From: DAIMZI01 sp036734025
Lineage (GTDB): Bacteria; Pseudomonadota; Alphaproteobacteria; Rhizobiales; Rhodomicrobiaceae
Assembly (NCBI GenBank): GCA_036734025.1
Contig: DAIMZI010000004.1
Span: 1-64,000, forward strand
DNA length: 64,000 bases
Reading direction: 5' to 3'
Made by a program: the position numbers and the translations under genes. The notes beneath the pieces are model-generated. The model did not search any database. It saw only the letters and a list, made by a program, of their open reading frames with translations, and was not told the DNA's origin. Shown piece after piece: positions 27,888 through 36,772 of this stretch. Position 1 is the first letter of the stretch. Each line of letters begins with the position of its first letter.

Positions 27888-28433
27888 ATGAAATTTCATC
27901 AAACACCGCTCAATGGCGCTTGGCTCATCGAGCCCGAGCCGCACCAAGACCAGCGCGGGTCATTCACCAGGGTCTTTTGCGAACGTGAATTCGCCCTGCA
28001 TGATCTGTGCACGCGCTTCGTTCAGCACAGCACGTCGTTTTCATCCAGGCGCGGCACGCTGCGCGGCATGCATTTCCAGCAAGCGCCGTTTGCCGAAGTG
28101 AAGCTGGTGTCGTGCAGTGCCGGCGCGGTCCTGGATGTGATCATTGATCTGCGCGCCGGCTCGCCGACATACGCACAGTGGGCGGAATTCACACTGAGCG
28201 CACAGAACCGACATCGGCTCTACGTGCCGGCAGGCTTTGCACACGGCTTCCAGACATTGAGCGATGATGCTGAAGTGAACTATCTGATCTCGGCCTTCCA
28301 TGCCCCACAGGCCGCGCGTGGCGTGCGCCATGATGATCCGGCCTTCGACATCAGATGGCCCTTGCCCGTTTCGGCCATATCGCCGAAGGACCGCGCCTGG
28401 CCGGATTTTTCCCACTCTCTCGACACGATATGA
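27888..28433 (+). CDS. dTDP-4-dehydrorhamnose 3,5-epimerase family protein
   Basis: A 181-residue cupin-fold RmlC-type epimerase. It has DQRGSFTRVFCEREF, the active-site histidine His62 in TLRGMHFQ, DVIIDLRAGSPTY and YVPAGFAHGFQTL. The enzyme inverts C3 and/or C5 of a 4-keto-6-deoxy nucleotide sugar. As no rmlA, rmlB or rmlD is nearby and rfbF is, the substrate may be a CDP sugar. The family also includes 3-epimerases. A CAGGAG site precedes the ATG. It is divergent from the methyltransferase, with a 146-bp promoter region between. Confidence 0.92.
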   Translation: MKFHQTPLNGAWLIEPEPHQDQRGSFTRVFCEREFALHDLCTRFVQHSTSFSSRRGTLRGMHFQQAPFAEVKLVSCSAGAVLDVIIDLRAGSPTYAQWAEFTLSAQNRHRLYVPAGFAHGFQTLSDDAEVNYLISAFHAPQAARGVRHDDPAFDIRWPLPVSAISPKDRAWPDFSHSLDTI

Positions 28434-28645
28434 TGTGAGTGCGATCTGCGCCTGCGCAGAGCATGTGTTTCAACGCGCGCGCTCTGCTTGCCGGGAATTG
28501 CGGTCTGTACCTGACACACATCAAGCAGTAGACTTGCACACTTAAACAGCAATCTGTGCTGCGTCGAAGGCAGGTGTCCAGCCAATTCGCCATTGCTTGC
28601 AAGCAGCAGACGGAGATCACGAATTCGCTTGCCAAAGGAGTACCA

Positions 28646-29848
28646 ATGACAAGCGCAGGACGGCATTTCCTCCAGATACCCGGCCCGACCAACGTACCCG
28701 ACCGGGTGCTGCGTGCGATGGACTTTCCAACCATAGATCATCGTGGCCCCGAATTCGCCGCGCTGACGAGGAACATCCTGCCGCGCCTCAAGAAAGTGTT
28801 CCGCTGTTCTGGTCCGGTCATAATCTATCCCGCATCGGGTACGGGCGCGTGGCTTGGCGCGCTGATGAACACATTGTCGCCGGGCGACAAGGTGCTGATG
28901 TATGAAAGCGGGCAGTTCGCCACCCTCTGGAAGAAGATGGCCGACAAGATTGGCCTAGAGGTCGATTATCTGCCTGGCGACTGGCGTCATGGGGCCGACC
29001 CTGTTGCCATCGGTGCGCGTCTGGTTGCCGATACCGGCCATGAGATCAAGGCCGTATGCGTGGTTCATAACGAAACCTCGACGGGCTGCACGTCACGCAT
29101 CGGCGACATCCGCGGTGTGATCGACGATGCCGGCCACCCCGCATTGCTCATGGTCGACACGATCTCCTCGCTCGGCTCCATCGACTATCGCCACGATGAA
29201 TGGCGTGTCGATGTCACAGTGGCCGGCTCTCAGAAAGGCCTCATGCTGCCGCCAGGTCTCAGCTTCAATGCGCTCAGCGAAAAGGCGCTAAAAGCTGCCG
29301 AGACCGCGTCCCTGCCCAAGGCCTATTGGGACTGGAGCGAGATCATCGCCTCCAACCAGACCGGACACTTCCCGTACACGCCCGCGACCAACCTGCTTTA
29401 TGGGCTCAAGGAAGCGCTCGACATGTTCGATGAGCAGGGTCTGGAAGCGATCTTTGCCCGGCACGACCGTTTTGCCGAGGCCACCCGCCAGGCCGCCCGC
29501 GCCTGGGGTCTGGAGATCCTCTGCGCCGATCCGCGCGAATATTCCAGTTCGCTCACCGCACTGATAATGCCTGAAGGGCATGATGCGGACAGACTGCGCG
29601 CGATCATCCTCGAGCATTTCGACATGTCGCTGGGCGCGGGGCTCGGCCGTCTGGCCGGAAAGGTATTTCGCATCGGCCATCTCGGCGATTTCAACGACCT
29701 GTCGCTGATCGGCACTCTCGGCGGCGTCGAAATGGGGCTGGAGATAGCCGGCGTGCCCCATGCCAAGGGCGGGGCGCAGGCGGCCATTGATTATCTTGCG
29801 CGTACAGCAGCAGCCGAGCGAAAGGCACAAACCATTGCTGCGCAATGA
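28646..29848 (+). CDS. Serine-glyoxylate aminotransferase family (class V) enzyme
   Basis: A 400-residue class V PLP aminotransferase. It starts FLQIPGPTNVPDRVLRAM, contains VHNETSTGC, the PLP lysine Lys197 in VAGSQKGLMLPPG and the substrate arginine region near the C-terminus (GKVFRIGHLGDFND). The closest named members are serine-glyoxylate or alanine/aspartate-glyoxylate aminotransferases, which convert glyoxylate to glycine. The precise amino donor cannot be decided. AAAGGAG lies before the ATG at 28646. It precedes the TRAP transporter by 42 bases and probably heads the operon. Confidence 0.9.
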   Translation: MTSAGRHFLQIPGPTNVPDRVLRAMDFPTIDHRGPEFAALTRNILPRLKKVFRCSGPVIIYPASGTGAWLGALMNTLSPGDKVLMYESGQFATLWKKMADKIGLEVDYLPGDWRHGADPVAIGARLVADTGHEIKAVCVVHNETSTGCTSRIGDIRGVIDDAGHPALLMVDTISSLGSIDYRHDEWRVDVTVAGSQKGLMLPPGLSFNALSEKALKAAETASLPKAYWDWSEIIASNQTGHFPYTPATNLLYGLKEALDMFDEQGLEAIFARHDRFAEATRQAARAWGLEILCADPREYSSSLTALIMPEGHDADRLRAIILEHFDMSLGAGLGRLAGKVFRIGHLGDFNDLSLIGTLGGVEMGLEIAGVPHAKGGAQAAIDYLARTAAAERKAQTIAAQ

Positions 29849-29890
29849 TAAACATAATAATGTCGGATCAATAGTGAAAGGGAGAGAAAC

Positions 29891-30883
29891 ATGAAGAAGC
29901 TTCAGACCACAACACTGGCGGCCCTCGCGGCGGTCATGTTCTTGGCGGCGGCTGTGATGCCGGCTCAAGCCAAGATGTCGCTTAAATTCGGCCATGTCGG
30001 TGCGCCGGGATCGCTCTTTGCGCTTTCGGCCGAAGAGTTCGCCCGCCGGGCCAATGAAAAACTGGGCGATCAGGCCGAGGTCGTCGTCTTTGGTGCCAGC
30101 CAGCTCGGCAACGATCAGGCGATGATGCAGAAGCTCAAGCTGGGTCAGGTGGACCTCTCGCTGCCCTCCTCGATCATGTCATCGGTCGCCGATGAATTCG
30201 GTGTCTTCGAGATGCCTTATCTGATTCAGGATCGTGAGCATATGAAGCGCGTGGGCGATGCAATGCTCGAATCCACCTTCGCCCCGGCCGCAGAGGCCGA
30301 GGGCTATCGCATTCTCGCGGTCTGGGAAAACGGTTTCCGCCACATCACCAACAACAAGCGGCCGATCGTGATGCCGGCTGATCTTGAAGGCATAAAGCTG
30401 CGCACCCCTCGTGGTGCATGGCGTCTGAAAATGTTTCAAACCTACGGCGCCAACCCAACGCCGATGGCGCTGAGCGAGGTCTTTACCGCGCTCCAGACCA
30501 ATGTGATCGACGGGCAAGAAAATCCCTTCGCCCAGATCTACAGCTCCAAGTTCCAGGAAGTGCAGAAATATCTGTCGCTCTCGCGCCATGTCTACACGCC
30601 CGCTTATGTGGCGGTTGGCAGCCAGCGTTTTGCCGGCCTGCCCGAGGATGTGCAACGTATCCTGATCGAAACCGCTCAGGAAATGCAGCCCTGGGTGTAT
30701 GAGACGGCCACACGTCTTGAAGACGAATTGCTGGCAAAGCTGCGTGAGACCATGGAAGTCAACGAAGTCGACAGCACCGCCTTCATCGAGGCAAGCCAGC
30801 CCGTTTATGAAGAGTTTGCCAGCTCGGTCGAGGGTGGCCCGGAAATGGTCGATACCATCCGGGGCCTGGCCAAGGGCTCTTGA
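29891..30883 (+). CDS. dctP: TRAP transporter substrate-binding protein, DctP family
   Basis: A 330-residue periplasmic binding protein with a signal peptide ending about residue 27 (VMPAQA). Conserved features include LKFGHVGAPGSLFALSAEEFA, the carboxylate-binding arginine in IKLRTPRGAWR and the VIDGQENPFAQI loop. It captures a small acid for the DctQM membrane complex. The ligand is not readable; the neighbours suggest an organic acid that is converted to a CoA ester. AGGGAGAG precedes the ATG. A stable stem-loop follows, which may give this gene more message than dctQM. Confidence 0.94.
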   Translation: MKKLQTTTLAALAAVMFLAAAVMPAQAKMSLKFGHVGAPGSLFALSAEEFARRANEKLGDQAEVVVFGASQLGNDQAMMQKLKLGQVDLSLPSSIMSSVADEFGVFEMPYLIQDREHMKRVGDAMLESTFAPAAEAEGYRILAVWENGFRHITNNKRPIVMPADLEGIKLRTPRGAWRLKMFQTYGANPTPMALSEVFTALQTNVIDGQENPFAQIYSSKFQEVQKYLSLSRHVYTPAYVAVGSQRFAGLPEDVQRILIETAQEMQPWVYETATRLEDELLAKLRETMEVNEVDSTAFIEASQPVYEEFASSVEGGPEMVDTIRGLAKGS

Positions 30884-30897
30884 TAAAACACGATAGA

Positions 30898-30925
30898 GCA
30901 GTCCGGGTCGCTTGGCCCGGGCTGC
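30898..30925 (+). terminator. Intercistronic stem-loop after dctP
   Basis: GCAGTCCGGG (30898-30907) pairs with CCCGGGCTGC (30916-30925) across an 8-base loop, with one G-T pair among ten. It begins 14 bases after the dctP stop, and no T-tract follows. Such structures after binding-protein genes commonly protect the upstream mRNA and reduce readthrough, giving excess binding protein over permease. Confidence 0.7.
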
Positions 30926-31046
30926 CATCAAGTCGACGCTAGCTCCTTTGACAATATAAACCAGCGAGCAAACCCGACCAGCCAGCGCGACCAGACACGT
31001 CCTGAGGTCGCGCCTGCGTCGTGCCATATGAACTTGGGGGAACGCG

Positions 31047-31622
31047 GTGATTGCGCGATTTGCAAAGACATTCGGCTGGCTGCTCGAATATCTTCTGATC
31101 GCCCTGATGGTCGCACTCACCGCCGTTGTGGTGGTCGGCGTCGTCTATCGCAAGATACTAGGCGCATCCTTGTCCTGGTATGACGAGATCGCCGCTATCC
31201 TGCTGATCTGGATCACGTTCTACGGCGCTGCTCTGGCGGCGCTGAGGCGCAAGCATATCGGCTTTGACGGATTTCTCGTCGTCCTGCCCCTGCCCTTGCG
31301 AACTGCGGCATTCATCATCGCCGAAATCTTAGTGATTGGTTTCTTCTGCCTGCTCGCATTCAGCGGCTGGCTGGTATTTCAGGTCGTTGAGGGCGAAAAT
31401 CTCATCAGCCTGCGCTCAGTGCCCATGCAGGCCGTCCAGTCGGTAATCCCGATCGCCTCGGTCCTGTTCATCATCGGCGAACTGCTGAGCCTGCCAGAAG
31501 CATGGCGCCTGATGCGCCAGGGCATCTCTGCTGAGCACGCTGATCTCATCAAAGAGGGGATCCTGCCGCCGGGCCACGACAGCCTTTCTTCAGGCGCAGA
31601 CAAAACGGGGACAAGGCCGTGA
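31047..31622 (+). CDS. dctQ: TRAP transporter small membrane subunit, DctQ family
   Basis: A 191-residue protein with four predicted membrane helices (about residues 11-34, 47-65, 86-110 and 128-150). The conserved SLSWYDEIAAILLIWITFYGA segment is typical of DctQ. It partners DctM. GTG start with GGGGGAA upstream. The last four bases overlap the dctM start (GTGA), indicating coupling. Confidence 0.92.
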   Translation: MIARFAKTFGWLLEYLLIALMVALTAVVVVGVVYRKILGASLSWYDEIAAILLIWITFYGAALAALRRKHIGFDGFLVVLPLPLRTAAFIIAEILVIGFFCLLAFSGWLVFQVVEGENLISLRSVPMQAVQSVIPIASVLFIIGELLSLPEAWRLMRQGISAEHADLIKEGILPPGHDSLSSGADKTGTRP

Positions 31623-32938
31623 TCGTCATTGTCATGTTCGCCATCATGGTGGCGCTTATTCTCATCAACGTGCCGATCGGCATCGCTCTTGCCATAGCCG
31701 CCACTGTCGGCATCCTGAGCACCGAAGGCTTCGTCGCCGTCACGACGATGGGCATCGACATGTATAATGGCGCCGGCAATTTCGCCCTGATCGCCATTCC
31801 TATGTTCGTGCTTGCCGGCGCGATCATGAATTCAACCGGCATCTCCCAGCGCCTGATCTCTTTCATCTCTGCTCTGCTGGGCTTCGTGCGCGGCGGCCTG
31901 GCGATGGTCAATATCGGTGTATCGCTGTTCTTTGCCGAGATTTCCGGCTCGGCCGTGGCCGATGTCGCCGCGCTCGGTTCGATCATGATCCCCGCCATGA
32001 AAAAGCGCGGCTACTCCGCGCCTTTCGCCGCCGCGGTCACTTCCAGTTCAGCCTCGCTCGCCATCATCATCCCGCCCTCGATCCCGATGATCCTTTATGG
32101 CGTGATGTCCAACAGTTCCATCGAACAGTTGTTCGTGGCCGGCGTGGTGCCGGGGTTGATCGGTGCCGCGGGCCTGATGGGCGTGGCCTACATGTTTGCC
32201 GTGCGCTACAATTTGCCGGTTGAAGAAGCGTTCAATTTCAAGCGTGTGCGTGCCACTTTTCTATCCGCGCTGCCCGCCTTGGCCTTGCCCGTCATCATCC
32301 TTGGCGGCATCTTCGGCGGCTGGGTCACCGCAACCGAGGCCGCCGGCCTTGCCGTGCTCGCTGCACTCGTGATCGGCCTGCTCTTCCCGTTCTATGACCG
32401 GGTGGTCGCAGCGCCGGAGCCGCTGCCCGCGCTCCGTTTCAGCGAACTGCGCTCCTCGATGCTTGAAGGCGGCATGCAGACCGCCGTCGTGATGGTGCTC
32501 GTGGCGGCCTCGGTGCTGCTCGGCAACTATCTCACGATCCAGCAGATCCCCCAGCAGTTTGCCGGCGCCATCCTCGATCTGACCGACAACCGCTATCTGA
32601 TACTGCTGCTGCTGAACATCTTCTTCCTCATCATCGGCTTTTTCCTGCATTCAGCAGCCGCGATCATCCTGGTGGTGCCGATCATCATTCCGCTCATCCA
32701 GCAGGTCGGCATCGATCCGATCCATTTCGGCCTGATCGTCACGCTCAACCTGGCGATCGGTCAGCAGACGCCGCCCGTGGCCTCGGTCCTGATCACCGCC
32801 TGTTCGATCGCCAAGGCCAATATTTGGGACGTGACCAAGGTCAACATCTACTTCATCGCCGTGCTGCTTACGGTATTGCTGATTTGCACATACGTGCCGG
32901 CCGTGCCGATGTTCCTTGTTGAGATACTTTACCGCTGA
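31619..32938 (+). CDS. dctM: TRAP transporter large permease subunit, DctM family
   Basis: A 439-residue membrane protein with about 12 hydrophobic helices, the sodium-coupled transport channel of the TRAP system. Conserved parts are FALIAIPMFVLAGAIM, SGSAVADVAALGSIMIPAMKKRGY, SSSASLAIIIPPSIPMILYG and the C-terminal GQQTPPVASVL. GTG start, coupled to dctQ. No fusion with DctQ is present. The crotonase-family gene starts 51 bases after its stop. Confidence 0.96.
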   Translation: MIVIVMFAIMVALILINVPIGIALAIAATVGILSTEGFVAVTTMGIDMYNGAGNFALIAIPMFVLAGAIMNSTGISQRLISFISALLGFVRGGLAMVNIGVSLFFAEISGSAVADVAALGSIMIPAMKKRGYSAPFAAAVTSSSASLAIIIPPSIPMILYGVMSNSSIEQLFVAGVVPGLIGAAGLMGVAYMFAVRYNLPVEEAFNFKRVRATFLSALPALALPVIILGGIFGGWVTATEAAGLAVLAALVIGLLFPFYDRVVAAPEPLPALRFSELRSSMLEGGMQTAVVMVLVAASVLLGNYLTIQQIPQQFAGAILDLTDNRYLILLLLNIFFLIIGFFLHSAAAIILVVPIIIPLIQQVGIDPIHFGLIVTLNLAIGQQTPPVASVLITACSIAKANIWDVTKVNIYFIAVLLTVLLICTYVPAVPMFLVEILYR

Positions 32939-32989
32939 TGGCATGCGAACGGCATCGCACAGTCAGGGACAAGAGCGAGGATCTGACCG

Positions 32990-33763
32990 ATGAGCGAGGA
33001 AATCCTTTTCAAGGTCGATGACGGAATCGGCACGATCACGCTCAACCGTCCGCAGGCACGCAACGCCCTGACGCACGAAATGTACGAGCGCATCGCCGCC
33101 ATCTGCGCCCAGCCTTCCGCGCTGGGCGATATCAAGGTGATGATCATCACCGGCGCCGGCGAAAAGGCTTTCGCCTCGGGTACCGACATCGCGCTGTTCC
33201 GCAAATTCACCACGCCTGAACACGCACTCGATTATGAAGCGACGATGGACCGGGTGTTCACCACCATCGAGACCTGCCCTGTACCGACAATCGCTGCCAT
33301 CTCCGGAGCGTGCACCGGCGGCGGGCTCGGCATCGCCATCGCCTGCGACCTGCGCATCGCCACAACCGACGCCACCTTCGGCTTTCCCATCGCGCGCACG
33401 CTTGGCAATTGCCTCTCGGTGGAAAATGTCGCCCGCCTCAGCGCCCTTATCGGTGCCGGGCGGGTCATGGACATGCTGCTCAAGGCGCGGCTCGCCGGCG
33501 CGCAGGAGGGCGAGCGCATCGGCCTGATCAGCGAGATCCTGAGCGATCACGGGGCATTGATGAGCCGCGCGCATGAGTTGGCGAATACGCTCAAATCACA
33601 TGCCCCCTTGACGATGCGCGCCACCAAGTCGGCCCTGCGACGGGTTCGCGCCGGACGACACGATAGCGATGATCTGATCGTGGAATGCTATATGAGCGCG
33701 GATTTCCGCGAAGGCATCGAGGCGTTCCTCGCCAAGCGCGCACCGCAATGGAAGGGCGAGTGA
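32990..33763 (+). CDS. Enoyl-CoA hydratase/isomerase (crotonase) family protein
   Basis: A 257-residue crotonase-fold protein. The oxyanion-hole segments are KAFASGTDIAL (residues about 59-69) and ISGACTGGGLGIAIACDLRIA. By eye alignment to rat enoyl-CoA hydratase, the first catalytic glutamate (in FGQPE) is Ile here (FGFPI) and the second is Asp (GRVMDMLL). The reaction may therefore not be ordinary hydration. The FPIARTLGNCLS segment marks a distinct subfamily. Its stop abuts the GTG start of the CoA transferase gene, so the two probably act on the same CoA ester. Confidence 0.88.
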   Translation: MSEEILFKVDDGIGTITLNRPQARNALTHEMYERIAAICAQPSALGDIKVMIITGAGEKAFASGTDIALFRKFTTPEHALDYEATMDRVFTTIETCPVPTIAAISGACTGGGLGIAIACDLRIATTDATFGFPIARTLGNCLSVENVARLSALIGAGRVMDMLLKARLAGAQEGERIGLISEILSDHGALMSRAHELANTLKSHAPLTMRATKSALRRVRAGRHDSDDLIVECYMSADFREGIEAFLAKRAPQWKGE

Positions 33764-34978
33764 GTGAGCCGCTCCGAGCCGCCCACCGGCCCGCTCAGGG
33801 GGCTTCTTGTCGTTGAACTGGCGCACATCATGGCCGGGCCGGTCTGCGGGCTCATGCTCGCTGATCTGGGCGCGGATGTCATCAAGGTGGAAAAGCCGGA
33901 CGGCGATGACTCGCGCCGCTTCCTTCCCCCGGACATCTGCGGCGAGTCAGCGGCCTACATGATGATGAACCGCAACAAGCGCGGCATTGCGCTGGACCTG
34001 AAATCCGATGACGCGCGCGCGGCGCTGCGCCGCCTGCTGATGCGCGCTGATGTCGTCATCGAGAATTTCCGCAAGGGCACGATGGAGCGACTTGGCCTTG
34101 GCTATGACGCGCTGGCGCATGACAATCCCGGCCTGATCTGGTGCGAGATATCGGGCTTCGGGCGCACAGGCCCTTATGCCGATCACGCCGGCTTTGACCT
34201 GATCGCCCAGGGCATGGCCGGGCTGATGTCGATCACGGGTGAAGGCCCGGGCCGTCCGCCGGTCAAGGTCGGTCCGCCGGCCACCGACATCGTCGCGGGG
34301 ATCCTCGGCGCCATGGGCATCTGCGCGGCGCTCAACCACCGCCAGCAGACGGGCCATGGGCAGAAGGTAGACACCTCGCTGTTCGAGGCGGGCATCACGC
34401 TCACCTACTGGCAATCGGCGATCGCCTTCGCCACGGGGCGGGACCCTGAACCGATGGGCTCGGCCCATCCGCTGAACGCGCCCTATGAAGCCTTCGCCAC
34501 GGCCGATGGCTGGATAAATATCGGCGCGGCCAACCAGCGCAACTGGCTGCGCCTTCTTGAAGCGGTTGGCACTCCCGGCCTGGGCGAGGATCCGCGCTTT
34601 GCCACCAACGAAGACCGTATGGCGAACCGCGGCGCGCTCGCGGCCGAACTGGCCCCGGTGATGGCGGCGCGCCCGACGAGCGAGTGGCTGGAAATCTTTC
34701 AGCAGGCCGGTCTGCCCGCCGGCCCCGTACTCAGCATCACGCAAATGCACCAGGACCCGCAAGCGCGCGCCCGTGACATGATCGTGGGGCTTGAACATCC
34801 GCGCGCGGGCCATGTCGAGACCATCGGCGCACCGGTCAAGATGTCCGTCACGCCGGCGCGCATCACGCGCCCTGCGCCGACTCTCGGGCAGCATACGAGC
34901 GAAATCCTGGCGAGCCTCGGTTATGGTGAGGATGAGATCGAAGCCCTGCTGAAATCAGGTGCAGCGATAGGGGCATGA
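33764..34978 (+). CDS. CaiB/BaiF family (class III) CoA transferase
   Basis: A 404-residue enzyme of the interlocked-dimer formyl-CoA transferase family. It shows VVELAHIMAGPVCGLMLADLGADVIKVE, NRNKRGIALDLKSDDA, SGFGRTGPYADHAGFDLIAQ and the catalytic-Asp region KVGPPATDIVAGI. It moves CoA between an acyl-CoA donor and a free acid. Substrate cannot be determined; together with the crotonase-like protein it resembles the CaiB plus CaiD pairing used for carnitine, though the transporter here is of TRAP type. GTG start directly after the preceding stop. Confidence 0.94.
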   Translation: MSRSEPPTGPLRGLLVVELAHIMAGPVCGLMLADLGADVIKVEKPDGDDSRRFLPPDICGESAAYMMMNRNKRGIALDLKSDDARAALRRLLMRADVVIENFRKGTMERLGLGYDALAHDNPGLIWCEISGFGRTGPYADHAGFDLIAQGMAGLMSITGEGPGRPPVKVGPPATDIVAGILGAMGICAALNHRQQTGHGQKVDTSLFEAGITLTYWQSAIAFATGRDPEPMGSAHPLNAPYEAFATADGWINIGAANQRNWLRLLEAVGTPGLGEDPRFATNEDRMANRGALAAELAPVMAARPTSEWLEIFQQAGLPAGPVLSITQMHQDPQARARDMIVGLEHPRAGHVETIGAPVKMSVTPARITRPAPTLGQHTSEILASLGYGEDEIEALLKSGAAIGA

Positions 34979-34982
34979 AGCC

Positions 34983-35924
34983 TCAGCCGGGCGGATTGAG
35001 CGCCAGCATGAGCGTGATCGTCACCACCGAGATCAGCGTGCCAATCGCTATCGCGCCAGATGTCGAATTCTCAACCCGCCCATATTGCTTGGCCAGAATG
35101 AAGGCATTGACCCCCGTCGGACAGGCGGCAAAGAGCACGGCCGCGCCGGTCCAGATCGGATCGAGCTGGGCGACATGTACCGCAAGGGCCCAGACCATAA
35201 GCGGCATGGCGATGAGCTTGATCCCGAGAATCGCAGTGAGCGTTGGCACTTGCCCGCGGAAGCTGAAGTCCCGCAGCGACAGGCCAAGAGCAAAAAGCGC
35301 AGCCGGCACGCCAGCCTGTGCCAGCATGTCGACGACCGAGCGCCCCACCCCATCAAGCCCGATCCCGGTCTGGCGCCAGAGCGTACCGGCGACGATAGCC
35401 AGTATGATCGGGTTGGTGGACAGATTGACGGCGAGTTCGCGCCCCAGCGAGCGCAGCGAATGCGTGCTGTGCTTCGACGTGGCCTCGACATGCAGCGTCG
35501 CGGCCAGCCACATCAGCACCGAATGAACCGAGGTGATGACGGCCATCGGCGTGGCGGCTTCCGGCCCGTAATAGGCCAGGCCGATCGGGATACCCAGAAG
35601 GACCGTGTTGCCAAAGGTCGAGGTCATCGCGACCATCGGCTGGTCTTCGTCGGGACGACGCAGCAAGAAGCGCGTGATCGCCGCTGAACACAGCCATAAA
35701 AATCCGACCGCGCCGAAGAACACGCCCCACAGGAGCAGCGTGTCAGCGCCCGGCGGGCGCGCATCGACCATGGTGCGGAACAACAGGGCCGGAATGCCGA
35801 CCCGCAGCACGAATTCGGTCACGCCCGCTTCGGCGGCGCGCGACATCAGGCCAGTGCGCGCGAACCCATAGCCAAGCGCGATCAGCAGGAAGACTGGCGC
35901 GATTGTTGCAATAATGGTTGTCAT
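34983..35924 (-). CDS. AEC family transporter (auxin efflux carrier-like permease)
   Basis: A 313-residue membrane protein with ten predicted helices in two inverted halves. Recognisable parts are IAPVFLLIALGYGFARTGL at the start, TSTFGNTVLLGIPIGLAYYG in the first half and LFAACPTGVNAFILAKQYG in the second. Bacterial members export or import organic acids such as malate or malonate, but the substrate here is unknown. It is convergent with the CoA-transferase gene, 4 bases between stops. The start at 35924 (MTTIIAT) was chosen to match the family N-terminus. Confidence 0.9.
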   Translation of the reverse strand: MTTIIATIAPVFLLIALGYGFARTGLMSRAAEAGVTEFVLRVGIPALLFRTMVDARPPGADTLLLWGVFFGAVGFLWLCSAAITRFLLRRPDEDQPMVAMTSTFGNTVLLGIPIGLAYYGPEAATPMAVITSVHSVLMWLAATLHVEATSKHSTHSLRSLGRELAVNLSTNPIILAIVAGTLWRQTGIGLDGVGRSVVDMLAQAGVPAALFALGLSLRDFSFRGQVPTLTAILGIKLIAMPLMVWALAVHVAQLDPIWTGAAVLFAACPTGVNAFILAKQYGRVENSTSGAIAIGTLISVVTITLMLALNPPG

Positions 35925-36073
35925 CTGCCGGCGGTGTTGATCTGCATGTAAATTCAGGCTGCTGGACGGATATGGCTTGAGTGGGATCGCCGCTTGTCGC
36001 GCAGGCCGGCCCACCTCGCGCTCAAGCTATCCTCGATAATTTACAACGCGCTAGTCAATTGGAGATATCAGCC

Positions 36074-36613
36074 ATGCGAAATCATCTGGGCTTTCTGGCA
36101 GCAGCGTTTGCGGCGTTGTTGCTGGTCGTTCACACGCCTTCAGGTGCAAGAGCAGCAGAAGAATTGTCGCCTTATGGAAGCTCCAGCCTGGATGACAAGG
36201 AATATCCGACCATCGACGCCGTTTTCGATGCCAATTACGAAGATCCAGCCTCGCTCAACATGCTCTACGCCTTCGTGAAGAACACCATGGGTCCGCTCAA
36301 GGGGCGTATGGTCGTGGTGACGCACGGGCCGGAATTGCGTGCTTTCGCGCAGGAGAATTACGTCAAGTATCAGGGTATCATGGATCGGATGAAGGAACTG
36401 GCCGATGCCGGAGTGGAATTTCGCATGTGCCACAATGCGCTGCGTGCGGCCGGCTACAAAGCTGAGGACTTTCACAGTTTCGTGACTGTGGTGCCGGCGG
36501 GCTTTCCCGAGATTGCGCTGTTGCAGTCCGAGGGGTTCACATACATCAACCCGCTGCCTTACTCTCCGCGCGACGTTCGCTATCTTGATCAGCCGGGCAA
36601 GCGCACGCCGTAG
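36074..36613 (+). CDS. Periplasmic DsrE-like protein
   Basis: A 179-residue protein with a signal peptide (about residues 1-29, ending ARA). The mature part resembles the DsrE/DsrF-like fold: DDKEYPTIDAVFDANYEDP, RMVVVTHGPELRAFAQENY, a central cysteine in FRMCHNALRAAGY and FVTVVPAGFPEIALLQSEGFTYI. Related exported proteins occur near sulfur metabolism genes, but no such genes are here. A GGAG site is 10 bases upstream of the ATG. It stands alone between the divergent AEC gene and the convergent fxsA. Confidence 0.8.
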   Translation: MRNHLGFLAAAFAALLLVVHTPSGARAAEELSPYGSSSLDDKEYPTIDAVFDANYEDPASLNMLYAFVKNTMGPLKGRMVVVTHGPELRAFAQENYVKYQGIMDRMKELADAGVEFRMCHNALRAAGYKAEDFHSFVTVVPAGFPEIALLQSEGFTYINPLPYSPRDVRYLDQPGKRTP

Positions 36614-36772
36614 GCGCGAGGCGTCGGCGCGCGTATTCCCGCCCCTGAAGCCGCGTCATGACACCTCGCGCGGCCAAGGGCAGATGCGGGCGCCGACCCT
36701 TGATAAATCCGGACGATTAGCGTGCTCTGCTAACACATTCTGCCCTTACGCCCTGCCGGTCTTGCATCAGCT

